A DNA stretch of 64,000 bases, from contig NZ_WBWA01000013.1 of assembly GCF_008932295.1 (NCBI RefSeq), forward strand, positions 1 through 64,000, in the 5' to 3' direction. The notes beneath the pieces were generated by a model. The model did not search any database. It was not told where the DNA came from and was given only the letters and a program-made list of their open reading frames with translations. The translations under genes were made by a program, and so were the position numbers. Below, in pieces: positions 26,274 through 36,049 of this stretch. Numbering within the stretch: the first letter of the stretch is position 1; every line of letters starts with the position of its first letter. Source of the stretch: Brucella tritici. GTDB taxonomy: Bacteria; Pseudomonadota; Alphaproteobacteria; Rhizobiales; Rhizobiaceae.

Positions 26274-27770
26274 TCACGCGGCGGTATCAATGCAGAGATA
26301 TTTGAGTTCGGTGAAGGCCTCTATGCCCTGATGGGAGCCTTCGCGGCCAAGACCGGATTGTTTCCACCCCCCGAAAGGGATCGGCGCGCCGGTGATCTTC
26401 GCGCGGTTGATGGCTACCATTCCGTATTCGAGTGCCCGGGCCATACGGAGCTGTCGGGCGCCGTTTGCCGTTACGACATAGGCAACGAGACCATATTGTG
26501 TGGCATTGGCACGCTCGACGACTTCGTCTTCATCGTTAAATACCGTGACGGCGGCAACAGGTCCGAATGTCTCTTCGTGCATGATCGCAGCATCATCCGG
26601 CACATCGACCAGCAAAGTCGGCTCGAAGAAAAGCCCAGATTCCCCTCTCCGGTTACCGCCCACGACTATCCTGCTGCCCCGTTGCTGAGCATCCCGCACA
26701 TGTTCTTCGACCTTATCGACCGCCCGACTATGCATCAGAGGACCGATGTCAGACGCCGGATCTAGCCCGTTACCGAGCTTCAGCGCCGCAATGCGCGCCG
26801 CAAACACCTCGGTGAAGGCTTTTAAGATTCCGCGCTGGACAAAGATGCGGTTCGCAGCAAGGCAATCCTGACCGGATGTCGCGAACTTGGCAGCCAAAGC
26901 AACTTCTACCGCCCGTTCGATATCGGCATCATCGAAGATGATTAACGGCGCATGGCCGCCGAGTTCCATGACAAGCCGTTTCATCGTGTTTGCGCTTTTG
27001 GTGGCAATCAGCTTGCCTATTTCCGTTGAACCGGTGAAGCTCAGTCCCCGCACGCGCTCATCACGGCACAATACATCAACGATGGGCGCAGCCTTGCCTG
27101 TTACAACATTGAATATGCCGGCAGGCATTCCGGCACGTTCGGCCAGTTCGGCCAAGGCAAGCGCGGAAAGCGGTGTTTCTGAAGACGGATGCACCACCAC
27201 CGGGCAACCGGCGGCAATCGCTGCAGCCGCCTTGCGTGTAATCATGGCATGCGGAAAATTCCAAGGGGTAACAAGCGCGACGACGCCCAACGCCTCACGG
27301 CGCACCAGCATTTCTGCATTCGCGAGATGGCTCGCTATGGTTTCGCCATTGAGCCGTTTCGCTTCTTCAGCAAACCACTCGATGAAAGATGCGCCATAGT
27401 CGATCTCACCGCGCGATTCCGCCAGCGGCTTACCCTGCTCCAGCGTCATCAGAAATGCTAGATCTTCGCGATTTGCCGTGACCAGATCAAACCACCGCCG
27501 CAAGATTGCGGAGCGTTCCTGGGGTAGCTTATCACGCCAAGCTGGAAACGCCTTTACTGCGGCATCGATCGCAAGCGTCGCCTCCGCTTCGCCAAGACTT
27601 GCCACACGGGCAAGCCGCTGGCCTGTTGCAGGATCGAGAACAGCGAAGGTTTCGGCCTTTTCTCCCGCCACCCAGCGTCCTTCGACATAGCCCAATTCAC
27701 GAAAAAGATGCTTATCGCGAAGCCTGCCAAGCCCGTCATGTTGTATCGGATGATCCAGAACGGCATTCAT
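26274..27770 (-). CDS. doeC: Aspartate-semialdehyde dehydrogenase (GabD-like, NAD(P)-dependent)
   Basis: A 498-residue aldehyde dehydrogenase of the succinate-semialdehyde type. It has VTPWNFPHAMITRKAAAAIA, the catalytic Glu in VMELGGHAPLIIF, the catalytic Cys in SGQDCLAANR, and EETFGPVAAV. By sequence alone it would be GabD. Within this cluster its likely job is the last step of ectoine breakdown, oxidising aspartate semialdehyde to aspartate. It lies between doeX (117-base gap) and doeD. Confidence 0.85.
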   Translation of the reverse strand: MNAVLDHPIQHDGLGRLRDKHLFRELGYVEGRWVAGEKAETFAVLDPATGQRLARVASLGEAEATLAIDAAVKAFPAWRDKLPQERSAILRRWFDLVTANREDLAFLMTLEQGKPLAESRGEIDYGASFIEWFAEEAKRLNGETIASHLANAEMLVRREALGVVALVTPWNFPHAMITRKAAAAIAAGCPVVVHPSSETPLSALALAELAERAGMPAGIFNVVTGKAAPIVDVLCRDERVRGLSFTGSTEIGKLIATKSANTMKRLVMELGGHAPLIIFDDADIERAVEVALAAKFATSGQDCLAANRIFVQRGILKAFTEVFAARIAALKLGNGLDPASDIGPLMHSRAVDKVEEHVRDAQQRGSRIVVGGNRRGESGLFFEPTLLVDVPDDAAIMHEETFGPVAAVTVFNDEDEVVERANATQYGLVAYVVTANGARQLRMARALEYGMVAINRAKITGAPIPFGGWKQSGLGREGSHQGIEAFTELKYLCIDTAA

Positions 27771-27887
27771 TGTTCTTCTCCCAATTCAGAAAGAAGTTTG
27801 TCACAAGATAGCTCCGGGTTCGGACCAAAGACATCCTGACGGACATGCGAATTGGACTAAATTTAAAAGCGAGACAGTCTGTTTGGG

Positions 27888-28385
27888 CTAGTCCGCGATT
27901 TCCTTGAACAGCGACAAAGGTGCGCTCGCCTTCTCGTCCTTGACCAGTTTGGTCACGATATAGGTGAAGTAGCGTTCTATACCGATATTCTGGTCCAGAA
28001 GACGATCAATCAGACGCTGATAGCCGTCAATGTCGGGTGCCACAATCATCAGAAAATAGTCCACGCCACCGCCAACCGACCAGCAGGACACGATTTCGGG
28101 TATAACTGTGATGGCTCTTTCGAACCGCTCAAAATCGCTTTGACGATGATTACCCAGAGTGATCTGCACAATTACATGCGCAATCGGTGCTATTTTTCGA
28201 TAGGCGACGCGGGCGTGATAGCCAGTCACGATGCCCGCCTCTTCCAGCTTGCGCAGTCGCAGCCAGCAAGGTGTCGCGGAAAGTCCGACCTTCTCGGCCA
28301 AGGCAAGCTTGGTGATCCGCGCATTCTCCTGAACGGCTTCGAGAATACGCAAATCGACGGCGTCGAGCTTCAAGGCGGCTTTCAT
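27888..28385 (-). CDS. doeX: Lrp/AsnC regulator of ectoine catabolism
   Basis: A 165-residue Lrp/AsnC protein. The HTH (DLRILEAVQENARITKLALA, then LSATPCWLRLRKLEEAGIV) is followed by a RAM domain (IAHVIVQITLGNHR, EIVSCWSVGGGVDYFLMIVA). ATG at 28385 is chosen over 28448 because it gives the family N-terminus. DoeX/AsnC-type regulators accompany ectoine genes and respond to pathway amino acids such as diaminobutyrate derivatives. It is the first gene of the minus-strand unit and divergent from eutB. Confidence 0.82.
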   Translation of the reverse strand: MKAALKLDAVDLRILEAVQENARITKLALAEKVGLSATPCWLRLRKLEEAGIVTGYHARVAYRKIAPIAHVIVQITLGNHRQSDFERFERAITVIPEIVSCWSVGGGVDYFLMIVAPDIDGYQRLIDRLLDQNIGIERYFTYIVTKLVKDEKASAPLSLFKEIAD

Positions 28386-28487
28386 TCTGTTGATCCAGCA
28401 TCTGCAAACATTCCTGTTCTCATTGGCACGCCCCTGCGCCGCTGACAAGGCTCCGACACCGAAAAGTCGTTACAGATCAAAATTGTA

Positions 28488-28519
28488 ATGATCCAATATA
28501 ATTATTGACATGATCCTAT
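28488..28519. promoter_or_regulatory. Ectoine-operon promoter with direct repeats
   Basis: Two direct repeats, ATGATCCAAT (28488-28497) and ATGATCCTAT (28510-28519), lie exactly 22 bases apart, two helical turns. They flank and overlap a consensus -35 hexamer TTGACA (28505-28510) pointing toward eutB; its -10 is weak. CCAATA and TATTGG also form an inverted pair. MocR-type regulators such as EnuR commonly bind paired direct repeats, so this is a candidate EnuR operator. Binding by DoeX is the alternative. Confidence 0.5.
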
Positions 28520-28573
28520 TGGTCTTTCACACATAGAGCCAAGAATAAAAAATCAAACATATGGGGAACGAGG

Positions 28574-28684
28574 ATGCGACCTTACGGTTTCGCACGTGGT
28601 GCATTATTACACCTTCAGTCCGCTCATCCATTGCAGCGTTCGACAAAATTCAATGCTGCCTTCCCCATTGCCATGACGCTATGA
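28574..28684 (+). CDS. Candidate 36-residue leader peptide coupled to eutB
   Basis: A short frame starts at ATG 28574, seven bases after GGGG (in GGGGAACGAGG), and ends in TGA at 28682-28684. Its stop overlaps the eutB ATG (28681) as ATGA. The peptide (start MRPYGFARGALLHLQ) is basic and unlike any protein I know. eutB has no ribosome-binding site of its own, so coupling through this frame is plausible. It may also be chance, as the same stretch is open in the eutB frame from 28561. Confidence 0.35.
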   Translation: MRPYGFARGALLHLQSAHPLQRSTKFNAAFPIAMTL

Positions 28685-29691
28685 GAGGCAGCGCCGTGCC
28701 AAGAATGACTAATGAAATGATTGGTCTTGAGGAAATCGAAGCAGCGCGCGACAGGCTGAAGGGCCTCGTCCTGAGAACGCCGCTGACACGCTCCGATAGT
28801 CTAAGCGAGCTTACCGGGACTCCGGTTTATCTGAAACTGGAAAATCGGCAGACGACCGGCAGCTTCAAACTGCGTGGTGCGACCAACGCTGTCCTTAGTC
28901 TGTCGTCCGATGATCGCAGACGTGGACTGGTGACCGCGTCAACCGGCAATCATGGGCGTGCTGTTGCGCATGCCGCTTCCGAACAAGGGTTGATCGCTAC
29001 TGTTTGTCTTTCATCGCTCGTGCCTCGCAACAAGGTCGACGCAATCCGCGATCTTGGTGCGGATGTGCGCATCGTCGGGAAATCGCAGGATGACGCCATG
29101 GACGAGGTGGCGCGACTGGCGCGCGAAGAAGGAATGAACATCATTCCGCCCTTTGATGATCCGCGAATTATTGCCGGACAGGGCACAATCGGTCTGGAGA
29201 TCATTGATGATCAACCCGACACCGAAACTGTTCTTATTCCTCTTTCAGGTGGGGGACTTGCTGCTGGCATCGCCGCAGCAGTCAAAGTCCTACGCCCTCA
29301 TAGCCGTGTGATCGGCGTTTCCATGTCTCGCGGTGCCGCCATGAATGCCAGTCTCGAAGCCGGTAAGCCAGTCAATGTCGAGGAACTGGAGACACTTGCA
29401 GATTCATTGGGCGGAGGCATCGGGCTTAACAACCATTGGTCTTTTGCGATGTGTCGCTCGTTGCTGAACGAGGTGGTCCTGCTCGATGAAGAGGAGATTG
29501 CCGCAGGGATCAGATACGCTGCGACACACGAAGGGGAAATTGTCGAAGGCGCTGCTGCCGTCGGCATTGGCGCCCTGTTGAGCGGCAAGATCAGACCAAC
29601 GGGCCCCACCGCCATCATTATCTCAGGCGGCAATATCGATCCCGAACAACATCGCGCGATTATGGAAGACCGCTATCGGAGGGCTGGCTGA
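28681..29691 (+). CDS. eutB: Hydroxyectoine-utilisation dehydratase EutB (threonine dehydratase-like)
   Basis: A 336-residue PLP enzyme of the serine/threonine dehydratase fold, with K63 in GSFKLRGATNAV, SGGGLAAG and a C-terminal SGGNIDPEQH. It is thought to act with EutC in converting 5-hydroxyectoine toward ectoine. The frame is open from 28561; in-frame ATGs occur at 28681, 28705 and 28717, none with a good ribosome-binding site. The family homology begins near 28717. It overlaps eutC by one base (TGATG). The position as first gene of the plus-strand ectoine operon fixes the name; sequence alone would say threonine dehydratase. Confidence 0.85.
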   Translation: MRGSAVPRMTNEMIGLEEIEAARDRLKGLVLRTPLTRSDSLSELTGTPVYLKLENRQTTGSFKLRGATNAVLSLSSDDRRRGLVTASTGNHGRAVAHAASEQGLIATVCLSSLVPRNKVDAIRDLGADVRIVGKSQDDAMDEVARLAREEGMNIIPPFDDPRIIAGQGTIGLEIIDDQPDTETVLIPLSGGGLAAGIAAAVKVLRPHSRVIGVSMSRGAAMNASLEAGKPVNVEELETLADSLGGGIGLNNHWSFAMCRSLLNEVVLLDEEEIAAGIRYAATHEGEIVEGAAAVGIGALLSGKIRPTGPTAIIISGGNIDPEQHRAIMEDRYRRAG

Positions 29692-30707
29692 TGGCTGAAA
29701 TGAGAATTCTGACCGAAGCTGATCTGCGAGGGATCATAGCCCTCGATCTTGAAAGCGTGACGTGCGTGGAGAATGCCTTCCAGGCACTTGCCCGTGGCGG
29801 TGTCAGCATGCCGCCAATTCTACGGCTGGACATCCCCGCCGAACGTGGCGAAGTCGATGTGAAAACGGCCTATATTCCCGGACTTGACAGTTTTGCCATC
29901 AAAGTAAGTCCCGGTTTCTTCAACAATCCTTCCATCGGCTTGCCCTCTACCAACGGACTGATGATCCAGTTCTCGGCAAGGACCGGGCTTATTGAAGCGC
30001 TATTGCTGGATAATGGCTATCTGACCGACGTGCGAACTGCGGCAGCAGGTGCTGTCGCCGCAAAATATCTGGCGCGGGAAGACGCCCATGTGGCCGCCAT
30101 CTTCGGCGCAGGCATGCAGGCTGCAATGCAGCTTGAAGCGCTGACGCTGGTGCGCACCATCACCGAAGCAAGGATTTGGGCACGCAATTTCGACAGCGCC
30201 CAAAAAGCCGCGCGAAACTTTACCGAGAAGTTTGGAATACCGGTGACGGCAGTTGCAGATGCGCAAGAGGCTTGCGACGCTGCTGATATTATCGTCACGA
30301 CGACGCCGTCGGAAACGCCGCTTATAAAGGCTGAATGGCTTGCACCCGGCCAACACGTTACTGCGATGGGTTCAGATGCCGAACATAAGAACGAGATCGA
30401 TCCCGCCCTGTTCCGGCGACCGATCACCTATGTTGCCGACAGTCTCGCCCAAACGCGCAGGCTTGGCGAATTGCATCATGCAATTTCGGCAGGAATTGTT
30501 GCAGTGGATACTGTTTTCCCGGAACTGGGCCAGATCGCTCTCGGTGCAGCCGTATTCCAGCGGAAGGCGGGAGACATAACCTTCTGCGACCTCACCGGGA
30601 CAGGCGTTCAGGATACGGCTATCGCCCGTCTTGCAACGGAGCGCGCCAGCCTGCGCGATGCAGGCACGAAAATCGATTCAACCAAAACTGCAGGAGCCAG
30701 TCGATGA
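29691..30707 (+). CDS. eutC: Cyclodeaminase EutC (ornithine cyclodeaminase family)
   Basis: A 338-residue member of the ornithine cyclodeaminase/mu-crystallin family. The NAD-binding fold is visible as HVAAIFGAGMQAAMQLEAL, followed by IWARNFDSAQKAA, IIVTTTPSETPLI and VTAMGSDAEHKNEID. With EutB it is assigned to hydroxyectoine conversion in Sinorhizobium-type clusters. It is coupled to eutB by a one-base overlap and to doeA by a four-base overlap (30704-30707). Confidence 0.88.
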   Translation: MAEMRILTEADLRGIIALDLESVTCVENAFQALARGGVSMPPILRLDIPAERGEVDVKTAYIPGLDSFAIKVSPGFFNNPSIGLPSTNGLMIQFSARTGLIEALLLDNGYLTDVRTAAAGAVAAKYLAREDAHVAAIFGAGMQAAMQLEALTLVRTITEARIWARNFDSAQKAARNFTEKFGIPVTAVADAQEACDAADIIVTTTPSETPLIKAEWLAPGQHVTAMGSDAEHKNEIDPALFRRPITYVADSLAQTRRLGELHHAISAGIVAVDTVFPELGQIALGAAVFQRKAGDITFCDLTGTGVQDTAIARLATERASLRDAGTKIDSTKTAGASR

Positions 30708-31882
30708 GTGTGGAACTCAACTTCACCCGCGCGGAATACGATCAGCGGATAGCCAAAACCCGTCGCGCCATGGAGAAGGCAGGCTTCGATATTATCATTG
30801 TCACCGATCCATCCAATATGCATTGGCTAACCGGCTATGATGGCTGGTCCTTCTATGTCCATCAATGCGTTGTGCTTTCGATGGAAGGGGAACCGATCTG
30901 GTACGGTCGCGGTCAGGATGGCAACGGTGCGAAACGCACCGCATGGCTCCGCCACGACAATATTATCGGCTATCCCGATCATTACGTGCAATCGCTGGAG
31001 CGCCACCCCATGGATCTCCTGGCCTCGATGCTGGAAGAAAAGGGTTGGGGTAACAAAACCATAGCTGTCGAGTTCGACAATTATTGGTACACGGCTGCCG
31101 CGCATCATGCTTTGCAGAAACATCTGCCGAATGCCCGCTTCAAGGACGCGCAAGGGCTGGTCAACTGGCAGCGCGCCGTCAAAAGCCCAACTGAAATCGA
31201 CTATATGCGCAAGGCCGGTCGTATCGTTGAAGCGATGCACCGGCGTATTGTCGAAAAAATCGAGCCGGGCATGCGTAAATGCGATCTGGTTGCTGAAATC
31301 TACGATGCAGGCACGCGCGGCGTTGATGATTTCGGCGGCGACTATCCTGCCATCGTGCCACTGCTGCCTTCCGGACCGGACGCATCCGCGCCGCATCTGA
31401 CGTGGAACGACATGCCGATGAAGACTGGCGAAGGTACCTTCTTCGAAATCGCTGGTTGTTATAGGCGCTATCATTGCCCGCTGTCGCGTACCGTATTTCT
31501 CGGCAAGCCGACACAGGCCTTTCTTGACGCCGAAAAAGCCACACTCGAAGGGATGGAGGCAGGACTTGCCGCAGCCCGCCCCGGCAACACGTGCGAAGAT
31601 ATCGCCAACGGCTTCTTTGACGTGTTGAAGAAATACGGGATCATCAAGGACAACCGCACCGGCTATTCAATCGGGCTGTCCTATCCGCCGGATTGGGGTG
31701 AACGCACGATGAGCCTGCGCCCAGGCGACCGCACCGAACTGCAACCCGGCATGACCTTTCATTTCATGACGGGTCTCTGGTTGGAAACCATGGGGCTCGA
31801 GATTACCGAGAGTATCGTTATCACCGAAACGGGCGTGGAATGCCTTTCGAATGTGCCACGCAAGCTCGTGGTCAAGGATTAG
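30704..31882 (+). CDS. doeA: Ectoine hydrolase DoeA (EutD), M24 fold
   Basis: A 392-residue creatinase/aminopeptidase-P-fold enzyme. It has an N-terminal creatinase domain (MHWLTGYDGWSFYVHQCVVL) and a C-terminal pita-bread domain (EIDYMRKAGRIVEAMHRRIV, FFEIAGCYRRYHCPLSRTVF, GLSYPPDWGE, TFHFMTGLW). It opens the ectoine ring, mainly to N-alpha-acetyl-diaminobutyrate in the family. The length and its place before doeB distinguish it from Xaa-Pro peptidase. Confidence 0.92.
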   Translation: MSVELNFTRAEYDQRIAKTRRAMEKAGFDIIIVTDPSNMHWLTGYDGWSFYVHQCVVLSMEGEPIWYGRGQDGNGAKRTAWLRHDNIIGYPDHYVQSLERHPMDLLASMLEEKGWGNKTIAVEFDNYWYTAAAHHALQKHLPNARFKDAQGLVNWQRAVKSPTEIDYMRKAGRIVEAMHRRIVEKIEPGMRKCDLVAEIYDAGTRGVDDFGGDYPAIVPLLPSGPDASAPHLTWNDMPMKTGEGTFFEIAGCYRRYHCPLSRTVFLGKPTQAFLDAEKATLEGMEAGLAAARPGNTCEDIANGFFDVLKKYGIIKDNRTGYSIGLSYPPDWGERTMSLRPGDRTELQPGMTFHFMTGLWLETMGLEITESIVITETGVECLSNVPRKLVVKD

Positions 31883-31891
31883 GACGCTGCG

Positions 31892-32920
31892 ATGATGCAC
31901 ACCTCGCCTCCCTCACGTCCCTCCCCGATCACACCGACCGTCGATCTCAATCGCGACGGCGTTCAGCACGGACATTTGCGGCTGCCATGGTCCAGAGACG
32001 ATTCCGCATGGGGTTCGCTGATGCTGCCCATCTGCGTAATCCGCAATGGCGATGGCCCTACCGCCCTCCTGACTGGCGCCAATCACGGCGATGAATATGA
32101 AGGTCCGGTCGCCCTCTACGATCTCGCCGCCAATCTGAAACCGGAAGAGATCAGCGGACGTGTTATCATTGTTCCGGCAATGAACTTCCCGGCATTTCTA
32201 GCCGGGACGCGAACATCCCCTATCGACAAGGGCAATCTCAATCGCAGTTTTCCCGGTCGCCCGGATGGCACCGTCACAGAAAAGATCGCGGACTATTTCA
32301 CCCGCTACCTTTTACCGGCAGCCGATATTGTCATGGATTTTCATTCCGGCGGACGGACACTTGATTTTTTGCCTTACGCTGCCGCACATGCCTTGCCCGA
32401 TACGGCACAGGAAGCTCGCTGCTTTGCCGCTGTTAAAGCCTTCTCTGCTCCTTTTTCCATGCGGATGATCGAGATCGACGCCGTCGGCATGTACGATACG
32501 ATAGCGGAAGAAGCGGGCAAAGTGTTTGTGACGACCGAGCTTTCGGGCGGCGGCACAATTTCTGCCCGCACCGCTTCCATAGCCAAGCGCGGCATTCGCA
32601 ACCTTTTGCGCCATGCAGGCATTCTCGATGGCGATGTGGAGCTTTCACCCACGACATGGCTCGACATGCCATCGCAGGAATGTTTTGGCTTTGCCGATAC
32701 CGAAGGTTTGCTTGAACCATTGGTCGATCTCGGCGCCGAGATACGCAAAGGCGACCTCATTGCCCGCGTTCATACCATAACCCGCACTGGTGCGGCTCCG
32801 CAGGAATACCGCGCCGCACTCGACGGAGTTCTCGCGGCCCGGCACTTTCCAGGCCTCATCAAGATCGGTGACTGCCTGTCGGTCATTGCCACGATCAGTA
32901 AGGAACCAGCCTCGAAATAA
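31892..32920 (+). CDS. doeB: N-alpha-acetyl-L-2,4-diaminobutyrate deacetylase DoeB (EutE)
   Basis: A 342-residue zinc enzyme of the succinylglutamate desuccinylase/aspartoacylase family. It has the metal motif TGANHGDEYEGP, IVMDFHSGGRTLDF with a further metal His, and TTELSGGGTI. It removes acetate from N-acetyl-diaminobutyrate, giving diaminobutyrate for DoeD. AGGA lies seven bases before the ATG. Nine bases separate it from doeA. Confidence 0.92.
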   Translation: MMHTSPPSRPSPITPTVDLNRDGVQHGHLRLPWSRDDSAWGSLMLPICVIRNGDGPTALLTGANHGDEYEGPVALYDLAANLKPEEISGRVIIVPAMNFPAFLAGTRTSPIDKGNLNRSFPGRPDGTVTEKIADYFTRYLLPAADIVMDFHSGGRTLDFLPYAAAHALPDTAQEARCFAAVKAFSAPFSMRMIEIDAVGMYDTIAEEAGKVFVTTELSGGGTISARTASIAKRGIRNLLRHAGILDGDVELSPTTWLDMPSQECFGFADTEGLLEPLVDLGAEIRKGDLIARVHTITRTGAAPQEYRAALDGVLAARHFPGLIKIGDCLSVIATISKEPASK

Positions 32921-32991
32921 ACCTATCAATACCAGCCAACCGACAAGCCGGACAGACAAACAACCGGCATTCAAAAAGAGGAGTGAACACG

Positions 32992-33855
32992 ATGCGCATG
33001 AAACTTCATACGATTTCCGCCCTGTTTTCGGCTGCGGCAGTCCTAGCACTTACGCTTCCGTCGCACGCCGTCACGGTCGATGAACTCAAGAGTGCGGGCT
33101 TCGTTCGCGGGGCAACAGCGAACGAAGTGCCCTATGGTTATATGGACGAGAGCGGCGCTGCCAAAGGCATTGGCCCCGACGTCGCGGCTGCGATCTTCAA
33201 GAAACTCGGTATCGAGGAAATCGACTGGACGGTTACCCCATTCGGCTCGCTCATTCCCGGCCTGAAGGCAAAGCGGTTCGAATTCGTCGCAGCCGAGCAG
33301 AATGTCCTGCCTGATCGCTGCAAGCAGGTAACTTTCACCGTTGCAAATTCGAGTTATGGTGAAGGTCTTTTGGTACCCAAGGGCAACCCGAAGAATATCC
33401 ATTCCTATGAAGACATCAAGAAAGATCCATCCCTGAAAGTCGCAATCGTTTCCGGTGCGGATCAGATCGACTTCCTGCATGGAATGGGTATCGATGAATC
33501 TCAGATCGTCATGATCCAGGGCAATGCCGATGCACCATCGACCGTCCAGACCGGGCGAGCTGATGCCTATGCCGCAACGGAACTGACAGTCGCCAAGCTG
33601 GTCGACAATTCACCAGAGTTGGAACAGGCGCATCCATTTACCGATCCGGTTGTCGATGGCAAATCTGCCAGAAGCTTCGGCGCTTTCAGCTTCCGTCCGG
33701 AAGATAAGGAATTCTATGAGTCCTTCAACAAAGAGCTCATCGAGTTCAAAAAGACTGACGACTATAAGAAAATCCTTATGAATTATGGGCTTAGCGAAGA
33801 AAGCGTAGAAGCTGCACGAACCGTGGATACTGCCAGCCTCTGCAACGCAAAGTAA
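32992..33855 (+). CDS. ehuB: Ectoine/hydroxyectoine-binding protein EhuB
   Basis: A 287-residue periplasmic SBP3 protein. ATG at 32992 (eight bases after AGAGGAG) gives a signal peptide ending LTLPSHA-VTVDE; GTG at 32983 also opens the frame. The mature protein has the EhuB patterns FVRGATANEVPYGYMDESG, GLKAKRFEFVAAEQNVLPDR and a C-terminal DTASLCNAK. In EhuB, aromatic residues form the ligand cage; Tyr and Phe are present in the matching early and middle regions. It delivers ectoines to EhuCD. Confidence 0.92.
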   Translation: MRMKLHTISALFSAAAVLALTLPSHAVTVDELKSAGFVRGATANEVPYGYMDESGAAKGIGPDVAAAIFKKLGIEEIDWTVTPFGSLIPGLKAKRFEFVAAEQNVLPDRCKQVTFTVANSSYGEGLLVPKGNPKNIHSYEDIKKDPSLKVAIVSGADQIDFLHGMGIDESQIVMIQGNADAPSTVQTGRADAYAATELTVAKLVDNSPELEQAHPFTDPVVDGKSARSFGAFSFRPEDKEFYESFNKELIEFKKTDDYKKILMNYGLSEESVEAARTVDTASLCNAK

Positions 33856-33927
33856 GTCGATTTGCTGCCCGCTGAACCGGTTGACGGCTCGGCGGGCATT
33901 GTCTCATCTCAACCGGGAGACGACCAT

Positions 33928-34587
33928 ATGCATTGGACGGAATATCTTCCCGCCCTTTTCAAGGGGGCGCAAATCACCGCCATTCTTGCCCTCAGTTCTA
34001 TGGCCATCGGCACCATACTGGCATTTGCAGCCGGAATTGCTCGCTTTGCAGGCGGACCGATCCTATCCACGATTGCGGTGATCTATATCGAGATATTCCG
34101 CGGCACCTCTCTGCTCGTGCAACTGTTCTGGCTCTATTACGCCCTGCCGCTGATTGGCATTTCGTTCGATCCGATCACGACCGGCATCATGGGGCTTGGG
34201 CTCAATATCGGCGCCTATGGCGCAGAAGTGGTTCGTGGTGCCTTACAGGCAGTTCCTGAAGCACAACATGAAGCCGCACGCGCACTCAATTTCAGCAAGG
34301 GGCACACCTTATTTCACGTCATCCTGCCGCAAGCGGTGGTCGAAATGATGCCGGCATTCGGTAACCTTGCAATCCACAATCTCAAGGATACCGCGCTTGC
34401 TTCACTGATCGCGATCAGTGACCTGACCTTCCAGGCCCAACGTTTGCGCAATCTGACGCTCGACAGTGTGACGATCTATACGCTGACCTTGTTCGGTTAT
34501 TTTGCGATGGCGCTCGTGCTGGCCGCTGCCATTCGTTGGCTGGAACGGCGTCTGAAACGTCAGACGATGGCTGGAGGTTTCGCATGA
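33928..34587 (+). CDS. ehuC: Ectoine ABC transporter permease EhuC
   Basis: A 219-residue inner-membrane permease of the amino acid type. GGGAG before ATG 33928 fixes the start and discards a longer frame to 33862. The EAA loop is [20 protein letters not shown]. About five hydrophobic segments are visible. It pairs with EhuD, whose ATG overlaps its stop (34584-34587). Confidence 0.9.
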   Translation: MHWTEYLPALFKGAQITAILALSSMAIGTILAFAAGIARFAGGPILSTIAVIYIEIFRGTSLLVQLFWLYYALPLIGISFDPITTGIMGLGLNIGAYGAEVVRGALQAVPEAQHEAARALNFSKGHTLFHVILPQAVVEMMPAFGNLAIHNLKDTALASLIAISDLTFQAQRLRNLTLDSVTIYTLTLFGYFAMALVLAAAIRWLERRLKRQTMAGGFA

Positions 34588-35276
34588 TCTACGGCTATGC
34601 CTGGGACACCTCGTCCACGCTCTCATTCGCGATTTCCATTTTGCCAATTCTGGCGATTGGTTTGACTGTAACTTTAAAGGCTGCCGCTACCGGCTTCGCA
34701 ATTGCGCTGGTTCTCGGTCTTGTCTTCGCGCTTCTGCGCCGCAGCCCATACAAGATCATATCCTGGCCGACAGCAATCGTAGTGGAATTCCTTCGCGATA
34801 CACCGCTGCTGGTGCAACTGTTTTTCTTGTACTATGTGCTGCCGGTCTACGGCATTGTTCTGCCTGCCTTTCTGACTGGCGCAATGGCACTTGGCCTTCA
34901 ATATTCTGCCTACACGTCGGAAGTTTATCGTGGAGGTATCGAAGCCATTCCGCGCGGACAGTGGGAAGCGGCGCGGGCGCTCAATCTTACGCCATGGCGG
35001 ACCTATCGGGATATTGTCATTCCGCAAGCCATACCCCGGATCATCCCGGCCATGGGCAATTACCTCGTCTCCATGCTGAAAGAGACACCAGTTCTGTCTG
35101 TCGTGAGCATTGTCGACATGCTGAACCTCGCCAATTTGATCGGCGACCGCACCTTCGAATATCTAGTGCCACTATCGATGGTCGGCCTGATCTTCCTTGT
35201 GCTGACCCTCATCTGCTCGGCGCTTATACGCCTGCTCGAACGCACACTTCCAAAGAACGGGATCGCTCTCAAATGA
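34584..35276 (+). CDS. ehuD: Ectoine ABC transporter permease EhuD
   Basis: A 230-residue permease starting [13 protein letters not shown], with the EAA loop [20 protein letters not shown]. The start at 34584 is fixed by the ATGA overlap with ehuC, and the end by the same overlap with ehuA (35273-35276). EhuC and EhuD should form the transmembrane channel of the ectoine importer. Confidence 0.9.
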   Translation: MIYGYAWDTSSTLSFAISILPILAIGLTVTLKAAATGFAIALVLGLVFALLRRSPYKIISWPTAIVVEFLRDTPLLVQLFFLYYVLPVYGIVLPAFLTGAMALGLQYSAYTSEVYRGGIEAIPRGQWEAARALNLTPWRTYRDIVIPQAIPRIIPAMGNYLVSMLKETPVLSVVSIVDMLNLANLIGDRTFEYLVPLSMVGLIFLVLTLICSALIRLLERTLPKNGIALK

Positions 35277-36037
35277 CCCAGGAAATTATCCGCTTTCAGG
35301 ACGTAACCAAGCGCTTCGGGGCCCTGACTGTACTGGATCGCTTCAATTTTTCGGTCAAGACAGGCGAGAAGGTCACGCTGATCGGCCCCTCTGGATCGGG
35401 AAAGTCAACGGTCCTCCGTATCCTCATGACACTGGAGCCGTTTCAGGAGGGTACGCTTGAGCTTGCAGACATGTCCTATCACGAGCCGAGCGGGAAAGGG
35501 CAATTTCAGGCGAGCGAAGGCCATTTGCGCAAGATCAGATCACATGTTGGCATGGTGTTCCAGAGCTTCAATCTGTTTCCGCATATGTCGGTGCTACGTA
35601 ATATCATCGAGGCGCCGGTTCATGTTCTGGGCATGAAACGCGATGAAGCGGAGGCTCGTGCCCTTGACCTGCTCTCGCTTGTCGGGTTGACCGACAAGAA
35701 AGATCATTATCCTTCGCAACTTTCAGGCGGCCAGCAACAGCGCGTTGCTATCGCTCGCTCGCTTGCCATGCGCCCGCGTGTCCTGTTGTTCGATGAACCG
35801 ACCTCGGCGCTTGACCCGCAGTTGGTGGGCGAAGTGCTTTCCGTCATTCGCAGCCTGGCACAAGAACATGATCTCACCATGCTTCTTGTCACACATGAAA
35901 TGCGATTTGCCCGGGAAGTATCCGACCGCGTTTGTTTTTTTGACAAGGGACGTATCTGCGAGCAAGGCACCCCGGAACAGATATTCCAGTCACCGACAGA
36001 AGCTCGCACCAAGGAATTCCTGCAGTCTGTACTTTGA
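35273..36037 (+). CDS. ehuA: Ectoine ABC transporter ATP-binding protein EhuA
   Basis: A 254-residue ATPase with Walker [10 protein letters not shown], signature [15 protein letters not shown], Walker [15 protein letters not shown] and H-loop THEM. The longer frame from 34961 overlaps ehuD and is rejected. It is the last gene of the eutB-to-ehuA run. A palindromic repeat follows and separates it from the convergent enuR. Confidence 0.92.
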   Translation: MTQEIIRFQDVTKRFGALTVLDRFNFSVKTGEKVTLIGPSGSGKSTVLRILMTLEPFQEGTLELADMSYHEPSGKGQFQASEGHLRKIRSHVGMVFQSFNLFPHMSVLRNIIEAPVHVLGMKRDEAEARALDLLSLVGLTDKKDHYPSQLSGGQQQRVAIARSLAMRPRVLLFDEPTSALDPQLVGEVLSVIRSLAQEHDLTMLLVTHEMRFAREVSDRVCFFDKGRICEQGTPEQIFQSPTEARTKEFLQSVL

Positions 36038-36049
36038 GATTGATCGTTT

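Noticed and set aside
34961-35272. A long N-terminal extension of ehuA
   Set aside because: It overlaps ehuD in another frame. The ATGA junction at 35273-35276 gives the family-length ATPase.
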